A DNA stretch of 52,492 bases from positions 1-52,492 of the forward strand of contig JAFWFL010000105.1 of NCBI GenBank assembly GCA_017515595.1, read 5' to 3'. The notes below the pieces were generated by a model, which ran no database searches, was not told where the DNA came from, and was given only the letters and a program-made list of their open reading frames with translations. Position numbers and translations under genes: made by a program. This DNA is from Coriobacteriales bacterium. GTDB lineage: Bacteria; Actinomycetota; Coriobacteriia; Coriobacteriales; UMGS124. Below are positions 26,556 to 34,962 of this stretch, piece after piece (the first letter of the stretch is position 1; every line of letters begins with the position of its first letter).

Positions 26556-27899
26556 GTGATGCTTATGCGTTGCGACGGCGCCCATGACATCGAACGGGAC
26601 TGCCTTGGGGAAGACGAGCAGCAGTTGCTCGACTCATTGCTGGAGGAGGGAATAATCCGCAGGGCTCGGTTTGGTGAGTATCTCGCGCCAGATCAGGAGT
26701 ACAAAACCTACCCGGCGCAGTACAAGAGGGAGGCCCACTGGTCAATCACCGGGGCGTGCAACCTCAGGTGCCGGCATTGCTTCATGTCGGCCCCGAGCGC
26801 CAAGCATGGGGTGCCGAGCAAGGAGCAGATTGTCTCGATTGCAGACCAGCTGGCCGAGTGTGGCGTCTTCCAAGTGGGGATCACCGGCGGCGAGCCCCTG
26901 ACGAGGAAAGATTTTTTGGACATCGTCGACATGCTGAACGAGCGCGAGATTGGCATCGACTGCATCTACACCAACGGCTGGCTGGTGGATGAGGAGCTCC
27001 TGGACGGCCTGGAGAAGCGCGGGGCACACCCCCCGTTCCAGCTCAGCTTTGATGGAGTGGGATGCCACGACTTCCTGCGCGGCGTACCCGGCGCTGAGGA
27101 ACATGCCCTAAGCGCCATCCGGCTGTTGTGCAGGCGCGAGCACCAGGTCTCGGTTTCTATGTGTCTGCACCGTGGGAACCGGCATACGCTGAGGGAAACC
27201 GTGAAGTGCATGGCATCGCTCGGCGTGAGCAGCATGAAGGTCTCCGCCGCCTTCGAGCTGGGGGAATGGGCCCATCCGGAGCTCGCTGATTTGCGGCTTT
27301 CCCCAGAAGAGGAGCTTCAGCTGTATCTTGATTACATACCGCAGTACTTTGATGATGACGCTCCGCTCGCCATTACGTTGTCGGGAGCCTTTCGCTACAG
27401 TCCCGGCAGAGATGCGTGGGATAGCTTTAGTATCAAGGGGTGCCCGGCAGAGGCCGAGAAATGCACGCCATCCTGCGGCGTACTGGTTGATTGCTTCTAT
27501 ATTGGCGCCGAGGGCATGGTATGCCCTTGCATGGGGATGGCCGACACGGCATACGCGCCTAGCTTCCCCAACCTCTTTGAGACACCGCTCAAAGACATCT
27601 TGGGCGATTCAGAGTTCGACCACCTATGCCGCGCGAGCGTGTCGGACGTGCGCGACGGGAGCGGCAAGTGCAGGGATTGCGAATTTATTGACCGCTGCAA
27701 TGGCGGCTGCAGGAACTCCGCCCTCATGGCTGGGGAAGGCTACTACGGCGCTGACCCTGAGGCCTGCTGGTTCTTTGAGCACGACGGCGACAAGAGAATC
27801 GCGCAGGTGGCCAAAGAGTCGTTTGAGGCGTATTTGCGGCGCAATCAGCCCCAAGGGGGGCAGGCTGCGACCGAGGACGATTTGAAGGATTGTATATAG
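26556..27899 (+). CDS. Radical SAM/SPASM RiPP maturase
   Basis: A protein of at least 447 residues. ITGACNLRCRHCFMS carries the radical SAM CxxxCxxC motif (C68, C72, C75 from the GTG at 26556). The SPASM region has VDCFYIGAEGMVCPCMGM (from ~312), CRDCEFIDRCNGGC (CX2CX5CX3C, 372-385) and a last Cys in PEACWFF, so two auxiliary FeS clusters are expected. The N terminus (RCDGAHDIE, LLDSLLEEGII) resembles the leader-binding wing of RiPP enzymes. It should install radical-made crosslinks in the Nif11 peptide encoded 25 bp downstream. The start is doubtful: the frame is open and looks coding (FLSHDEYVMLM) back to a TAG at 26502, and GTG 26556 has no good RBS. GC-rich. Confidence 0.88.
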   Translation: MMLMRCDGAHDIERDCLGEDEQQLLDSLLEEGIIRRARFGEYLAPDQEYKTYPAQYKREAHWSITGACNLRCRHCFMSAPSAKHGVPSKEQIVSIADQLAECGVFQVGITGGEPLTRKDFLDIVDMLNEREIGIDCIYTNGWLVDEELLDGLEKRGAHPPFQLSFDGVGCHDFLRGVPGAEEHALSAIRLLCRREHQVSVSMCLHRGNRHTLRETVKCMASLGVSSMKVSAAFELGEWAHPELADLRLSPEEELQLYLDYIPQYFDDDAPLAITLSGAFRYSPGRDAWDSFSIKGCPAEAEKCTPSCGVLVDCFYIGAEGMVCPCMGMADTAYAPSFPNLFETPLKDILGDSEFDHLCRASVSDVRDGSGKCRDCEFIDRCNGGCRNSALMAGEGYYGADPEACWFFEHDGDKRIAQVAKESFEAYLRRNQPQGGQAATEDDLKDCI

Positions 27900-27924
27900 G
27901 AACAAGACAAGGAAAGGAGGAACG

Positions 27925-28362
27925 GTGAGCACTGAAAATGCAAAAGCATTCCTGAAGGAGGGATTCGAGGACCCCAAGGTGGTCGAACTCCTGAAGGAGT
28001 ATAGCGAGCCGGCTACGCAGGAGGAGACGCTTGCCGCCTATGTGAACATCGCAAAAAAGACAGGCTTTGATTTTACCGAGGAGGAGCTGACAGCCGCCAT
28101 CGCAGAAATGGACCAGGAGACAGCCTCCAGGACCGAAATGAACGTCAAGGGACTTGAGCTGCTTCCGGATGAGGGACTCGCGCAGGTGGCCGGCGGAGTA
28201 GGGCACCCCTACTGCCCGGAGGATTACTTCAGCAAGGATCGCTCCTGCAAGGACACCTACGAGAACTACGAGAACTGCTGGCACAACGACGGATGCGACT
28301 GGGTATACCACGACTACTATGATTACATGTGCAAGCGGACAAACTGGAAGGGTCATCCGTAA
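27925..28362 (+). CDS. Nif11-type leader RiPP precursor peptide with Cys/Tyr-rich core
   Basis: A 145-residue precursor. Residues 1-70 are a Nif11-like leader (NAKAFLKEGFEDPKVVELLK). Residues 76-91 (GLELLPDEGLAQVAGG) end in a double-glycine cleavage site. The 54-residue core begins VGHPYCPED. It has 5 Cys (97, 108, 118, 124, 136), 8 Tyr and 3 Trp. The repeated triads YEN-YEN-C-WHN (112-121), then YHD and YYD (128-133), look like the aromatic-x-Asn/Asp triads that radical SAM enzymes turn into cyclophanes. GTG start with AAAGGAGG 5 nt upstream. Translated right after the radical SAM gene. No dedicated ABC/C39 exporter or peptidase is visible nearby. I do not recognise the core sequence. Confidence 0.85.
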   Translation: MSTENAKAFLKEGFEDPKVVELLKEYSEPATQEETLAAYVNIAKKTGFDFTEEELTAAIAEMDQETASRTEMNVKGLELLPDEGLAQVAGGVGHPYCPEDYFSKDRSCKDTYENYENCWHNDGCDWVYHDYYDYMCKRTNWKGHP

Positions 28363-28418
28363 GGTAGGCCTCTCCTTAAAACCCCTCTTGCACGGTACAA
28401 AAGGAACAAGTTGTATAT

Positions 28419-28461
28419 TGCCGAGAAACCCGCGTCCTTAACCGGCGCGGGTTTCTCGGCA
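28419..28461 (+). terminator. Hairpin after the precursor gene (inverted TTCTCGGC pair)
   Basis: TGCCGAGAAACCCGCG pairs perfectly with CGCGGGTTTCTCGGCA. An almost identical hairpin follows the AAA ATPase gene at 29965-30007. Confidence 0.65.
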
Positions 28462-28583
28462 CAAGTACAGTGAACAGTGGAAAAACATGAAATAATGTCA
28501 AAAAATATAATCATAGATGTTGAAATAACGGTAGAGATAGAGTAGTATTATTACGAAATATCGCAACAAATGGAGGTATAGCC

Positions 28584-29918
28584 ATGTTTAAAAGAAAAGT
28601 CTATGATGAACTGAAGACATGGAAAGATACGTATGATGGGACATACTCCGTATTGATACAAGGTGCACGACGTGTTGGTAAAAGTACAGTCGCAGAAAGT
28701 TTTGCGAAACATGAGTATAGAAGCTACATCAAAATCGATTTCGCGAATATGTCAGAAGGTGTAAAGGATATCTTCAATGATATCAATAACCTTGACTTAT
28801 TCTTTTTGCGTCTTCAAGCAGAGACTAATATTACCTTATATGAAAGGGAATCAGTTATCATCTTTGATGAGATTCAACTGTTTCCAAAAGTAAGGCAGGC
28901 AATAAAGTATCTTGTGGCAGACCATCGATATGATTATATCGAGACCGGTTCACTTATATCAATCAAAAAGAATGTTAAGGGTATCGTGCTGCCTTCAGAA
29001 GAGCACAAGATTACTATGTACCCTATGGATTATGAGGAATTTCTCTGGGCAACGGGGAACTCAAACTATGAGCTGATCAAGAAAATTGTAAAAATAGGCA
29101 AACCCATTGGCAATTCAACAAACAGAAAACTCATGAGGGATTTTAGGGTTTATATGGCTGTAGGTGGTATGCCGCAAGCTGTCGAGGCGTATGTTCAAAA
29201 GAAAAACTTTGCAGAAATTGATGCAATTAAAAGGGAGATAATCGACCTCTATAAAGATGACTTTAAAAAGATAGACTCTTCCGGGAGGATATCAAGAATA
29301 TTCAAAGCCATTCCGTCTCAGCTGGCTTTGCGAAAGAAACGGTTTGTTATTAGCAATGCGACAGGCAAGAAAAAGAGTACAAAAGATGAAGAACTCCTAT
29401 CAGATTTATTAGATTCAAAATGCGCTCTCATTTGTAACAATGTATCCAGCCCCGGTATAAGCCTTTCTCAAACAAAAAGTGATGAAGAGTTTAAACTCTA
29501 TATCACTGATACAGGCCTATTTGTAACGCTTCTCTTTAATGATGAAAGCAAGGCACACGAGGATATTTATAAAAAGATGCTCAGCGATAAGCTTTCTGAG
29601 AATCTTGGATATCTTTATGAAAACGCAGTAGCACAAATATTGGCCTCAGCAGGGAAGCAGCTCTACTATCATACGTGGAGAAAATCAGAAAGTACGCATT
29701 CTTATGAAGTAGACTTCTTACTAATTCATAATACAAAGCTTGTACCAATAGAAGTAAAATCTTCACGCATAACACCGCATCTGTCAATTGATAACTTTTC
29801 GAAGAAATACGCTCCGTATGTTGGTGATAAAATCATTGCTTCTCAACAGGATATTGGTGAACTTGAAGGTATACATCTATGGCCAATATATTGCCTGCCA
29901 GCTCTTATAGAGGATTAA
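28584..29918 (+). CDS. AAA ATPase with DUF4143 domain
   Basis: A 444-residue protein of the AAA_14/DUF4143 class. The Walker A motif is VLIQGARRVGKSTVAES (residues ~22-38), and Walker B is VIIFDEIQLFPKVRQAIKYL. A sensor-like IETGSLISIK follows, then a DUF4143-type C-terminal half whose end resembles a PD-(D/E)xK nuclease fold (YEVDFLLIHNTKLVPIEVKS, with D and ExK residues). Function is unknown; the family is common in anaerobes and often appears as a mobile cargo gene. The DNA is AT-rich compared with the RiPP block before it, so it has a different origin. RBS TGGAGG about 8 nt upstream of the ATG. Monocistronic with hairpins on both sides. Confidence 0.85.
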   Translation: MFKRKVYDELKTWKDTYDGTYSVLIQGARRVGKSTVAESFAKHEYRSYIKIDFANMSEGVKDIFNDINNLDLFFLRLQAETNITLYERESVIIFDEIQLFPKVRQAIKYLVADHRYDYIETGSLISIKKNVKGIVLPSEEHKITMYPMDYEEFLWATGNSNYELIKKIVKIGKPIGNSTNRKLMRDFRVYMAVGGMPQAVEAYVQKKNFAEIDAIKREIIDLYKDDFKKIDSSGRISRIFKAIPSQLALRKKRFVISNATGKKKSTKDEELLSDLLDSKCALICNNVSSPGISLSQTKSDEEFKLYITDTGLFVTLLFNDESKAHEDIYKKMLSDKLSENLGYLYENAVAQILASAGKQLYYHTWRKSESTHSYEVDFLLIHNTKLVPIEVKSSRITPHLSIDNFSKKYAPYVGDKIIASQQDIGELEGIHLWPIYCLPALIED

Positions 29919-29964
29919 TACCCTCGCAGAACTCCCTGAGCTGTTTGGCGTTTTTGTGCCAAAT

Positions 29965-30007
29965 TGCTAAGAAACCCGCGTCCCTAACCGGTGCGGGTTT
30001 CTCGGCA
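29965..30007 (+). terminator. Hairpin after the AAA ATPase gene
   Basis: The stem of GAAACCCGCG and a near complement encloses CCCTAACCGG; it is nearly the same as the hairpin at 28419-28461, so this is a dispersed hairpin family. Confidence 0.6.
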
Positions 30008-30143
30008 CAAAATAGATGGTTTAAATGCCAGAGGGTTTTACTCTTCCCAAAAGCCTATGAAAGAACGTTGGCTACATGATAGCCCCAGGATTCAAGCATA
30101 GGCACCACCGCGCGCGGGCGGTTGTTGTATTTCCTGTTTCGCT

Positions 30144-32165
30144 TTATATATTTACCTCAACCCTGAGAGCTATGGGGTTCTCGGGGTGGTCACTGTATTG
30201 ATAGAACTCGAGGCTGTAGGTGCCGGGGCCTTCGTAGGGGAAGATCGCATTAAGCGTAGTCTCGGTACCGGGGTAGAGGGACTGGCCAGAAGCGCTTCCC
30301 CAGCAAAAATCATCTTCCCAAATGACAGACAATGGGGATTCCTGGCCGCTTGGGCATGCAAAGTGTGCCGCATAACTTGAGGGAAGCCCGTAATACGGCC
30401 CGCGTTGTATAATGGAATGGCTTTTTACAACCAGAGGGATCGTAATGGTTTCCTGGTTTCTGAGGGTTCTGATGAGGTAGTCTGCAGGGTCGGTGCCAAA
30501 AGCGTATTCAAAGTGGCCAAAGCTGAGAAACTCTGTTGTTGAGCTTGGGGCAACCGGGATACCAGGCGTTGCTTTGGCATCATCGACAGTTATGGATACT
30601 GACGTAAAGTCGTCGGCATCACCTAAAGACAGAATATAAGTACCGGGACCTTCGCTTGTAAAGCGGACATAGGATTCAACCGAATCGCCCGGATTAATTA
30701 TGCCAAGTTTGGAAAGGCTGCCCTTCTCGGCACGCAAGTTCATATTATGGCCTGCAGGACCAAATACTCGTACGTAGGTGTTGGATGGAGCTATGAATTG
30801 GTCGCTGAGGTTGGTGACGGTAACCGGGATCTTGATAACGGTAGTTTCAGCGTCTCCCTCAAACAGAGTTTTAGTCTCATAGACGCTTTGATCTTGGGAA
30901 ACCTTGTACAGAAGACCATGGATGAGAATGGTTGAATCATCAAGGTTTAGGCGCGCGAAACCGCCAACAACATGGCTAGCCTGCGGAAGAATATTTACCC
31001 GGTCTTTGTCAATGCTGTCTGTGAATTCAAAGTCATCTCGTGCCTTCTGAGAATCAAATTCAACTTTGAATTTTGCATCTGGGATATCGCGGTTCTTAAT
31101 GAGGAACGTATAGGTACCGTTGCCCTGATATGGCAGATAGAACATACAGGTAGTTTGTGTAAACGGAAGCATTTCTGAGTTTTGACCGAGAGACCACTTA
31201 AAGAAATCCTGGTAAAAAGGAGCTTCTTCGCCCTTGAGATCATAAGCATGCACGACCTGCCAGACACCGTCTGTACCATTGGGTAAAAACTCGTTACTTG
31301 AGTTCCTGATAATCATGGGGATACCAATAACCTCATAAGGGCCTTTGTTATATGAGTACTTGAGTGATGTATGGACATAAGAACTTGGATCAGTGCTGAT
31401 GGCACACTCAAAACCTACTGAACCGCTTTGTGAATATGTTTGAAAATCGCTGATCTGTGTTGGCATGGCAAGGACGGTCTGTTGTGCTTCAACATGATCT
31501 ACCAAGGCATATGTTGCAACAAAGTCATCGTCATCACCAATAACGATGGTATAAGCGCCTGGTCCTTCGACCCTGAAGCAGGCGACAAGCTCAATAGATT
31601 CGCCTATTGTTATGCCAGCGGAATCCAGGAGTTCACCGGTAGACAGATCATCATAACTGACCAGGCCAACAAATTCATTAAGGTCTCTGGAGTCTCCGCC
31701 AATAACACCGCTGTAGTATGTGCCGGTTGGTCCAAACAGGCGGATGTCAGGTGAATAAGGCCGGTCGAGAGGGCTGCCCACATTGGTGAGGGTGATAGGT
31801 ATTTTAATGATGGTATACTCGCCGGCGCTTGTGGAGATCCATCCCTCGTTATAGTGCGAAGTATCGGGGTCAAGCATGTACTCAAAGCCCTCGTATGCGA
31901 TGATATGGCCCGCCGGAACCGCGGCGATGGTAAGCGGATAGCTGCCCTCTTCCAGGGCCAGGCGCGCATGGGTACCGGCCGTATCATAGGGGTGGATGTC
32001 TGCATATGGAGAAGCCGGGCTATTTTCGGTATCTAAAAAAGAGGAGATAATACCGGTTAGGGAAGTTGCGCGGGCAACGTGTGGGTTCGTTGCGGCAGAG
32101 ACCATCGCAAGTCCCGCCAGAGCTGCTTTACAGACATTTCTTCTTGATATTGCACACTGTTCCAT
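30144..32165 (-). CDS. Secreted protein with duplicated two-domain beta repeats, function unknown
   Basis: A 673-residue protein. The N terminus MEQCAISRRNVCKAALAGLA is a Tat-like signal (SRRNVCK). The rest has an A-B-A'-B' layout of beta-rich domains. Units A and A' share FGPTGTYYSG / FGPAGHNMNL and VEGPGAYTIVIGDDDDF / SEGPGTYILSLGDADDF. Units B and B' share GFECAISTDPSSY / FEYAFGTDPADY and a YxGxGTY ending. No catalytic motif is seen and there is no sortase or anchor signal, so a secreted or loosely bound surface protein is likely. ATG at 32165 with GGAGG 7 nt upstream; the open frame extends 28 codons further but without an RBS. I do not recognise a named family. Confidence 0.75.
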   Translation of the reverse strand: MEQCAISRRNVCKAALAGLAMVSAATNPHVARATSLTGIISSFLDTENSPASPYADIHPYDTAGTHARLALEEGSYPLTIAAVPAGHIIAYEGFEYMLDPDTSHYNEGWISTSAGEYTIIKIPITLTNVGSPLDRPYSPDIRLFGPTGTYYSGVIGGDSRDLNEFVGLVSYDDLSTGELLDSAGITIGESIELVACFRVEGPGAYTIVIGDDDDFVATYALVDHVEAQQTVLAMPTQISDFQTYSQSGSVGFECAISTDPSSYVHTSLKYSYNKGPYEVIGIPMIIRNSSNEFLPNGTDGVWQVVHAYDLKGEEAPFYQDFFKWSLGQNSEMLPFTQTTCMFYLPYQGNGTYTFLIKNRDIPDAKFKVEFDSQKARDDFEFTDSIDKDRVNILPQASHVVGGFARLNLDDSTILIHGLLYKVSQDQSVYETKTLFEGDAETTVIKIPVTVTNLSDQFIAPSNTYVRVFGPAGHNMNLRAEKGSLSKLGIINPGDSVESYVRFTSEGPGTYILSLGDADDFTSVSITVDDAKATPGIPVAPSSTTEFLSFGHFEYAFGTDPADYLIRTLRNQETITIPLVVKSHSIIQRGPYYGLPSSYAAHFACPSGQESPLSVIWEDDFCWGSASGQSLYPGTETTLNAIFPYEGPGTYSLEFYQYSDHPENPIALRVEVNI

Positions 32166-32383
32166 CGTAACCTCCAAAACCTCGAATACCAGATGAGCCT
32201 TTCTAAAAAGCACAGAGTGTTTGGTACGCATAATAGCATTAACAAGCAAATCCGTGAAGTGAAAGGTCTTGAAGCAGCGATTGCTTGGAGATTGGATGAC
32301 ATTACACAGTTAAATAGTAACCAGGAGAGCAGGTACTGTTATTATCAGGTTACGTATTGTGCCGTGATGCCGGAGGGATGAGC

Positions 32384-33130
32384 ATGGAGTACATGAGAGT
32401 TACAAAAGAGAACTTGGAGACGGAGCATATTTGCTGCGCTATTTCTAACAATAAGGATGTACAGGTATCATCTAAGAAGGCGTGGCTGGCAGATCGCTTT
32501 GATGATGGGCTGGTATTCCTCAAAAGCACTGAGCGCGGCAAGTGTTGTATTGAATACATTCCGGCCGAGAATGCCTGGAATCCCCTTTGTGCTGATGGGT
32601 ATATGTACATTGATTGCTTGTGGGTCTCTGGCTCATTTAAAGGCCATGGGTATTCGAATGACCTGCTTAATGCTTGCATAGAAGACAGTAAGGCAAAAGG
32701 TAAGAAGGGGCTTTGCATTTTATCCTCGGCAAAGAAAAAGCCGTTTTTGGCTGACCCTAAGTATCTCAAGCATAAAGGCTTTGAAGTCTGTGATGAGGCA
32801 GACAACGGCATACAACTCTGGTACCTGCTGTTCTCTCCCAAAGCAGAGCAGCCAAAGTTTAAGGAATGTGCCAAGCACCCCCACTGTGACGAGGCCGGTT
32901 ATATTCTGTATTACACAAGCCAGTGTCCGTTCAATGGTAAGTACGTTCCTATTGTTGAGCAGACAGCCAAAGATCACGGCATTCCGTTCAGGGCGATTCA
33001 CCTGGAAAACAAGGCTGATGCCCAAAATGCTCCAACGCCCATAACAACCTACGCGCTGTTTAAAGATGGCGAATATCTCACAAACGAGCAGATGAACGAT
33101 ACCAAGTTCTTAAAGCTGGCGTCTAAATAA
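32384..33130 (+). CDS. GNAT acetyltransferase with C-terminal YoaP-like domain
   Basis: A 248-residue protein. The first ~150 residues are a GNAT fold: IDCLWVSGSFKGHGYSNDLL is the acetyl-CoA loop region, followed by LCILSSAKKKPFLADPKYLK. The last ~100 residues (GYILYYTSQCPFNGKYVPIV, then FRAIHLENKADAQNAPTPIT) match the thioredoxin-like YoaP extension, with a single Cys in the CPF position. The substrate is unknown; the family is widespread and usually monocistronic. The ATG at 32384 is 6 nt after GGAGGG; an ATG two codons earlier overlaps that RBS. It is followed by 760 bp without genes. Confidence 0.88.
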   Translation: MEYMRVTKENLETEHICCAISNNKDVQVSSKKAWLADRFDDGLVFLKSTERGKCCIEYIPAENAWNPLCADGYMYIDCLWVSGSFKGHGYSNDLLNACIEDSKAKGKKGLCILSSAKKKPFLADPKYLKHKGFEVCDEADNGIQLWYLLFSPKAEQPKFKECAKHPHCDEAGYILYYTSQCPFNGKYVPIVEQTAKDHGIPFRAIHLENKADAQNAPTPITTYALFKDGEYLTNEQMNDTKFLKLASK

Positions 33131-33227
33131 AACTATGCAAGGATTGTTCTGAATCACGACAATACGAGAGTATTCATGTTGCTCATTCTTCTGTTTAACT
33201 GCCAACGAGAGATGATTCACTTTTTGT

Positions 33228-33421
33228 CTCGCGTAGAGAAATTATCGATTCATGACTACTCAAATGCGTTTGAGTAGTCATTCCGGAAGAACAAAATAAA
33301 GTGGCCGAGAAGAACTTGCAGGTCAGAAGGCCAGGGCTTCTCGGCCTAAGAGGTTGGAGGCCCAAAATTGACTACTCAAATGCGTTTGAGTAGTCATGAA
33401 ATGGCGATTTCTCTACGCGAG
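33228..33421. repeat. Nested palindromic element (MITE-like)
   Basis: The two ends, CTCGCGTAGAGAAAT at 33228 and its complement ending at 33421, are inverted. Inside each lies the same 28-bp self-complementary word built of TGACTACTCAAA, TGCG and TTTGAGTAGTCA (33253-33280 and 33369-33396). In the centre is a TTCTCGGC-type hairpin (33303-33347). There is no open reading frame. Such a symmetric, gene-free unit looks like a non-autonomous mobile element or a large folded RNA. Confidence 0.75.
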
Positions 33422-33457
33422 ATAAAGTGTGAATTGTCTAACGGGTATGCAAAGCCG

Positions 33458-33832
33458 TCGCTTTTGGCACAATCTTGACCGTTTGTACAGGGACGGCTGT
33501 TTCAAACAAGTTACCCTGACTCAATCTTGACCGTTTGTACAACCCGTTGGCACATTCTTGACCGTTTGCACGTGCTGATGGTGCGATCTTGAGGAATGCG
33601 CATTGTAATCAGCAAGGGTTTCTCCATGGCTTATTAAAAGGCCAGGTAATGAGGCTGCTGATTGGAGAAGCTCTTGCTGCTCATTTCTTTGAGATGTGCA
33701 AACGGTCAAGAATGTGCCAACGGGTTGTACAAACGGTCAAGAACGAGTCAACAGGTTGCGCAAACGGTCAAGAACGAGTCAACAGGTTGCACAAACGGTC
33801 AAGAATGTGTCAGCGGGTTGTACAAACGGGCC
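33458..33832. repeat. 31-bp tandem repeats in two opposing blocks around a 124-bp core
   Basis: On the right, four 31-bp units start at 33696, 33727, 33758 and 33789, plus a partial fifth; each has the core CAAACGGTCAAGAA. On the left, about three units are inverted (33458-33488, 33510-33540, 33541-33571), and the one at 33541 is almost an exact complement of the right unit. The core 33572-33695 holds no gene I recognise. Multiple internal end repeats in inverted blocks are known for IS21-type termini, so this may be an emptied insertion element; that is inference. Confidence 0.75.
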
Positions 33833-33896
33833 GAGTATGGACCAGAGTACTCACATACATGAGAATCTGCACCATCGAAAAAGCGGGTTGCTGCGT

Positions 33897-34808
33897 TTAT
33901 AGGAGGCATTGTACATATGGGCTTGCGGTTACGTGTGCTTTGACGATGTCTATGAAGTGTTTGATGTGGGGTTTGTCGATGTTGTTGGCGGCTATGAGGC
34001 AGCAGATTATTTCTTCGGGCGGGTTGCCGTCGAGTTCGAGCATAACCATGTTTTCTGATGCTGAGGACAGGCGGACGCCCTCGGTGCGCGGTACAAAAGC
34101 AAAGAGATCATCCCGAATTACATCTTTAATGACCGAAGCGTTATCCAGACTCGCAACAAAAAGAGAACCTGAGCTAAAATGCTGGTCATGCCATATATTA
34201 AAGGATGAACTCCAGGGAAGTCTGATCTCCCGGCAAGGATCAAGATCTGCGACCGAGACCTTCTGAGTGCCTTTCCAAGACTCACCTCCCACCACCACAA
34301 ACGGTACTGAGTACACCGGGAGAGCCAGCGCAGAAGCGGTTGCATACTTTTGAGTACCGTATACGTAATCAATAAACGCAATGTCCGCAAGGTTTTCTTC
34401 TACCAGTGAGTAGCCCTCGGCTGTGTGGCACAGGTGGAAGTCAAGCCGGTACGGAGCATCGTCCGCAGTTACTTCGCGGAGAATCCCGGGCAGCAAAAAT
34501 GCACTCACCGAGCCTATGGCTGCGAGTTTGAGCACCGGCCTGCTGTCAAGCGTATGGAGCGCCTGGGCTTCTCGGAAAACGGTTTCCCATTTTTGGGCAA
34601 TCGAGAGAAACACCTTGCCCTGCGTGGTCAGAGATACGCCCCTCACACCTTTGCCCCGCTCAAAGAGCTTACAGGACAACTCTTGTTCGAGGTTACCAAT
34701 ACGCCTGCTCAAGGCTGGTTGTGTTACGTAGAGCTGCTCTGCTGCGGTAGATATACTTCCACACTGGGCGACAGCAAGAAACGCGTCGATGTCCTGTTTG
34801 GTTGGCAT
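33897..34808 (-). CDS. LysR-type transcriptional regulator
   Basis: A 303-residue LysR protein. The N-terminal winged helix reads MPTKQDIDAFLAVAQCGSIS, then TAAEQLYVTQPALSRRIGNL. The rest is a periplasmic-binding-like effector domain (LKLAAIGSVSAFLLPGILRE onward). LysR proteins usually bind a small ligand and control a divergent gene; here that is the MFS transporter at 34963 and probably the molybdoenzyme operon behind it. The ATG at 34808 follows AAGGAGGT by 8 nt. The 154-bp divergent gap is AT-rich and should carry the operator, but no clear T-N11-A palindrome can be fixed by eye. Confidence 0.9.
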   Translation of the reverse strand: MPTKQDIDAFLAVAQCGSISTAAEQLYVTQPALSRRIGNLEQELSCKLFERGKGVRGVSLTTQGKVFLSIAQKWETVFREAQALHTLDSRPVLKLAAIGSVSAFLLPGILREVTADDAPYRLDFHLCHTAEGYSLVEENLADIAFIDYVYGTQKYATASALALPVYSVPFVVVGGESWKGTQKVSVADLDPCREIRLPWSSSFNIWHDQHFSSGSLFVASLDNASVIKDVIRDDLFAFVPRTEGVRLSSASENMVMLELDGNPPEEIICCLIAANNIDKPHIKHFIDIVKAHVTASPYVQCLL

Positions 34809-34962
34809 AGCGGCACACCTCCTTACGTTTATATATACCAAAAATGTTATATATTAATCTAAATATATGCATTTTACAAATACATCGAAGAGTTCTATTG
34901 TATGCATCCGCAAAAGTGACAGTGAAGCAGCGGTGCTTTAACTTGGATTACAGGGAGTATGC

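Noticed and set aside
27724-28356. 210-codon minus-strand frame over the RiPP precursor
   Set aside because: Antisense to a gene with a strong RBS, Nif11 leader and double-Gly site.
33589-34266. 225-codon plus-strand frame in the 31-bp repeat region
   Set aside because: Its first part is translated tandem repeat (KRSRMCQRVVQT) and its second part lies antisense to the LysR gene.
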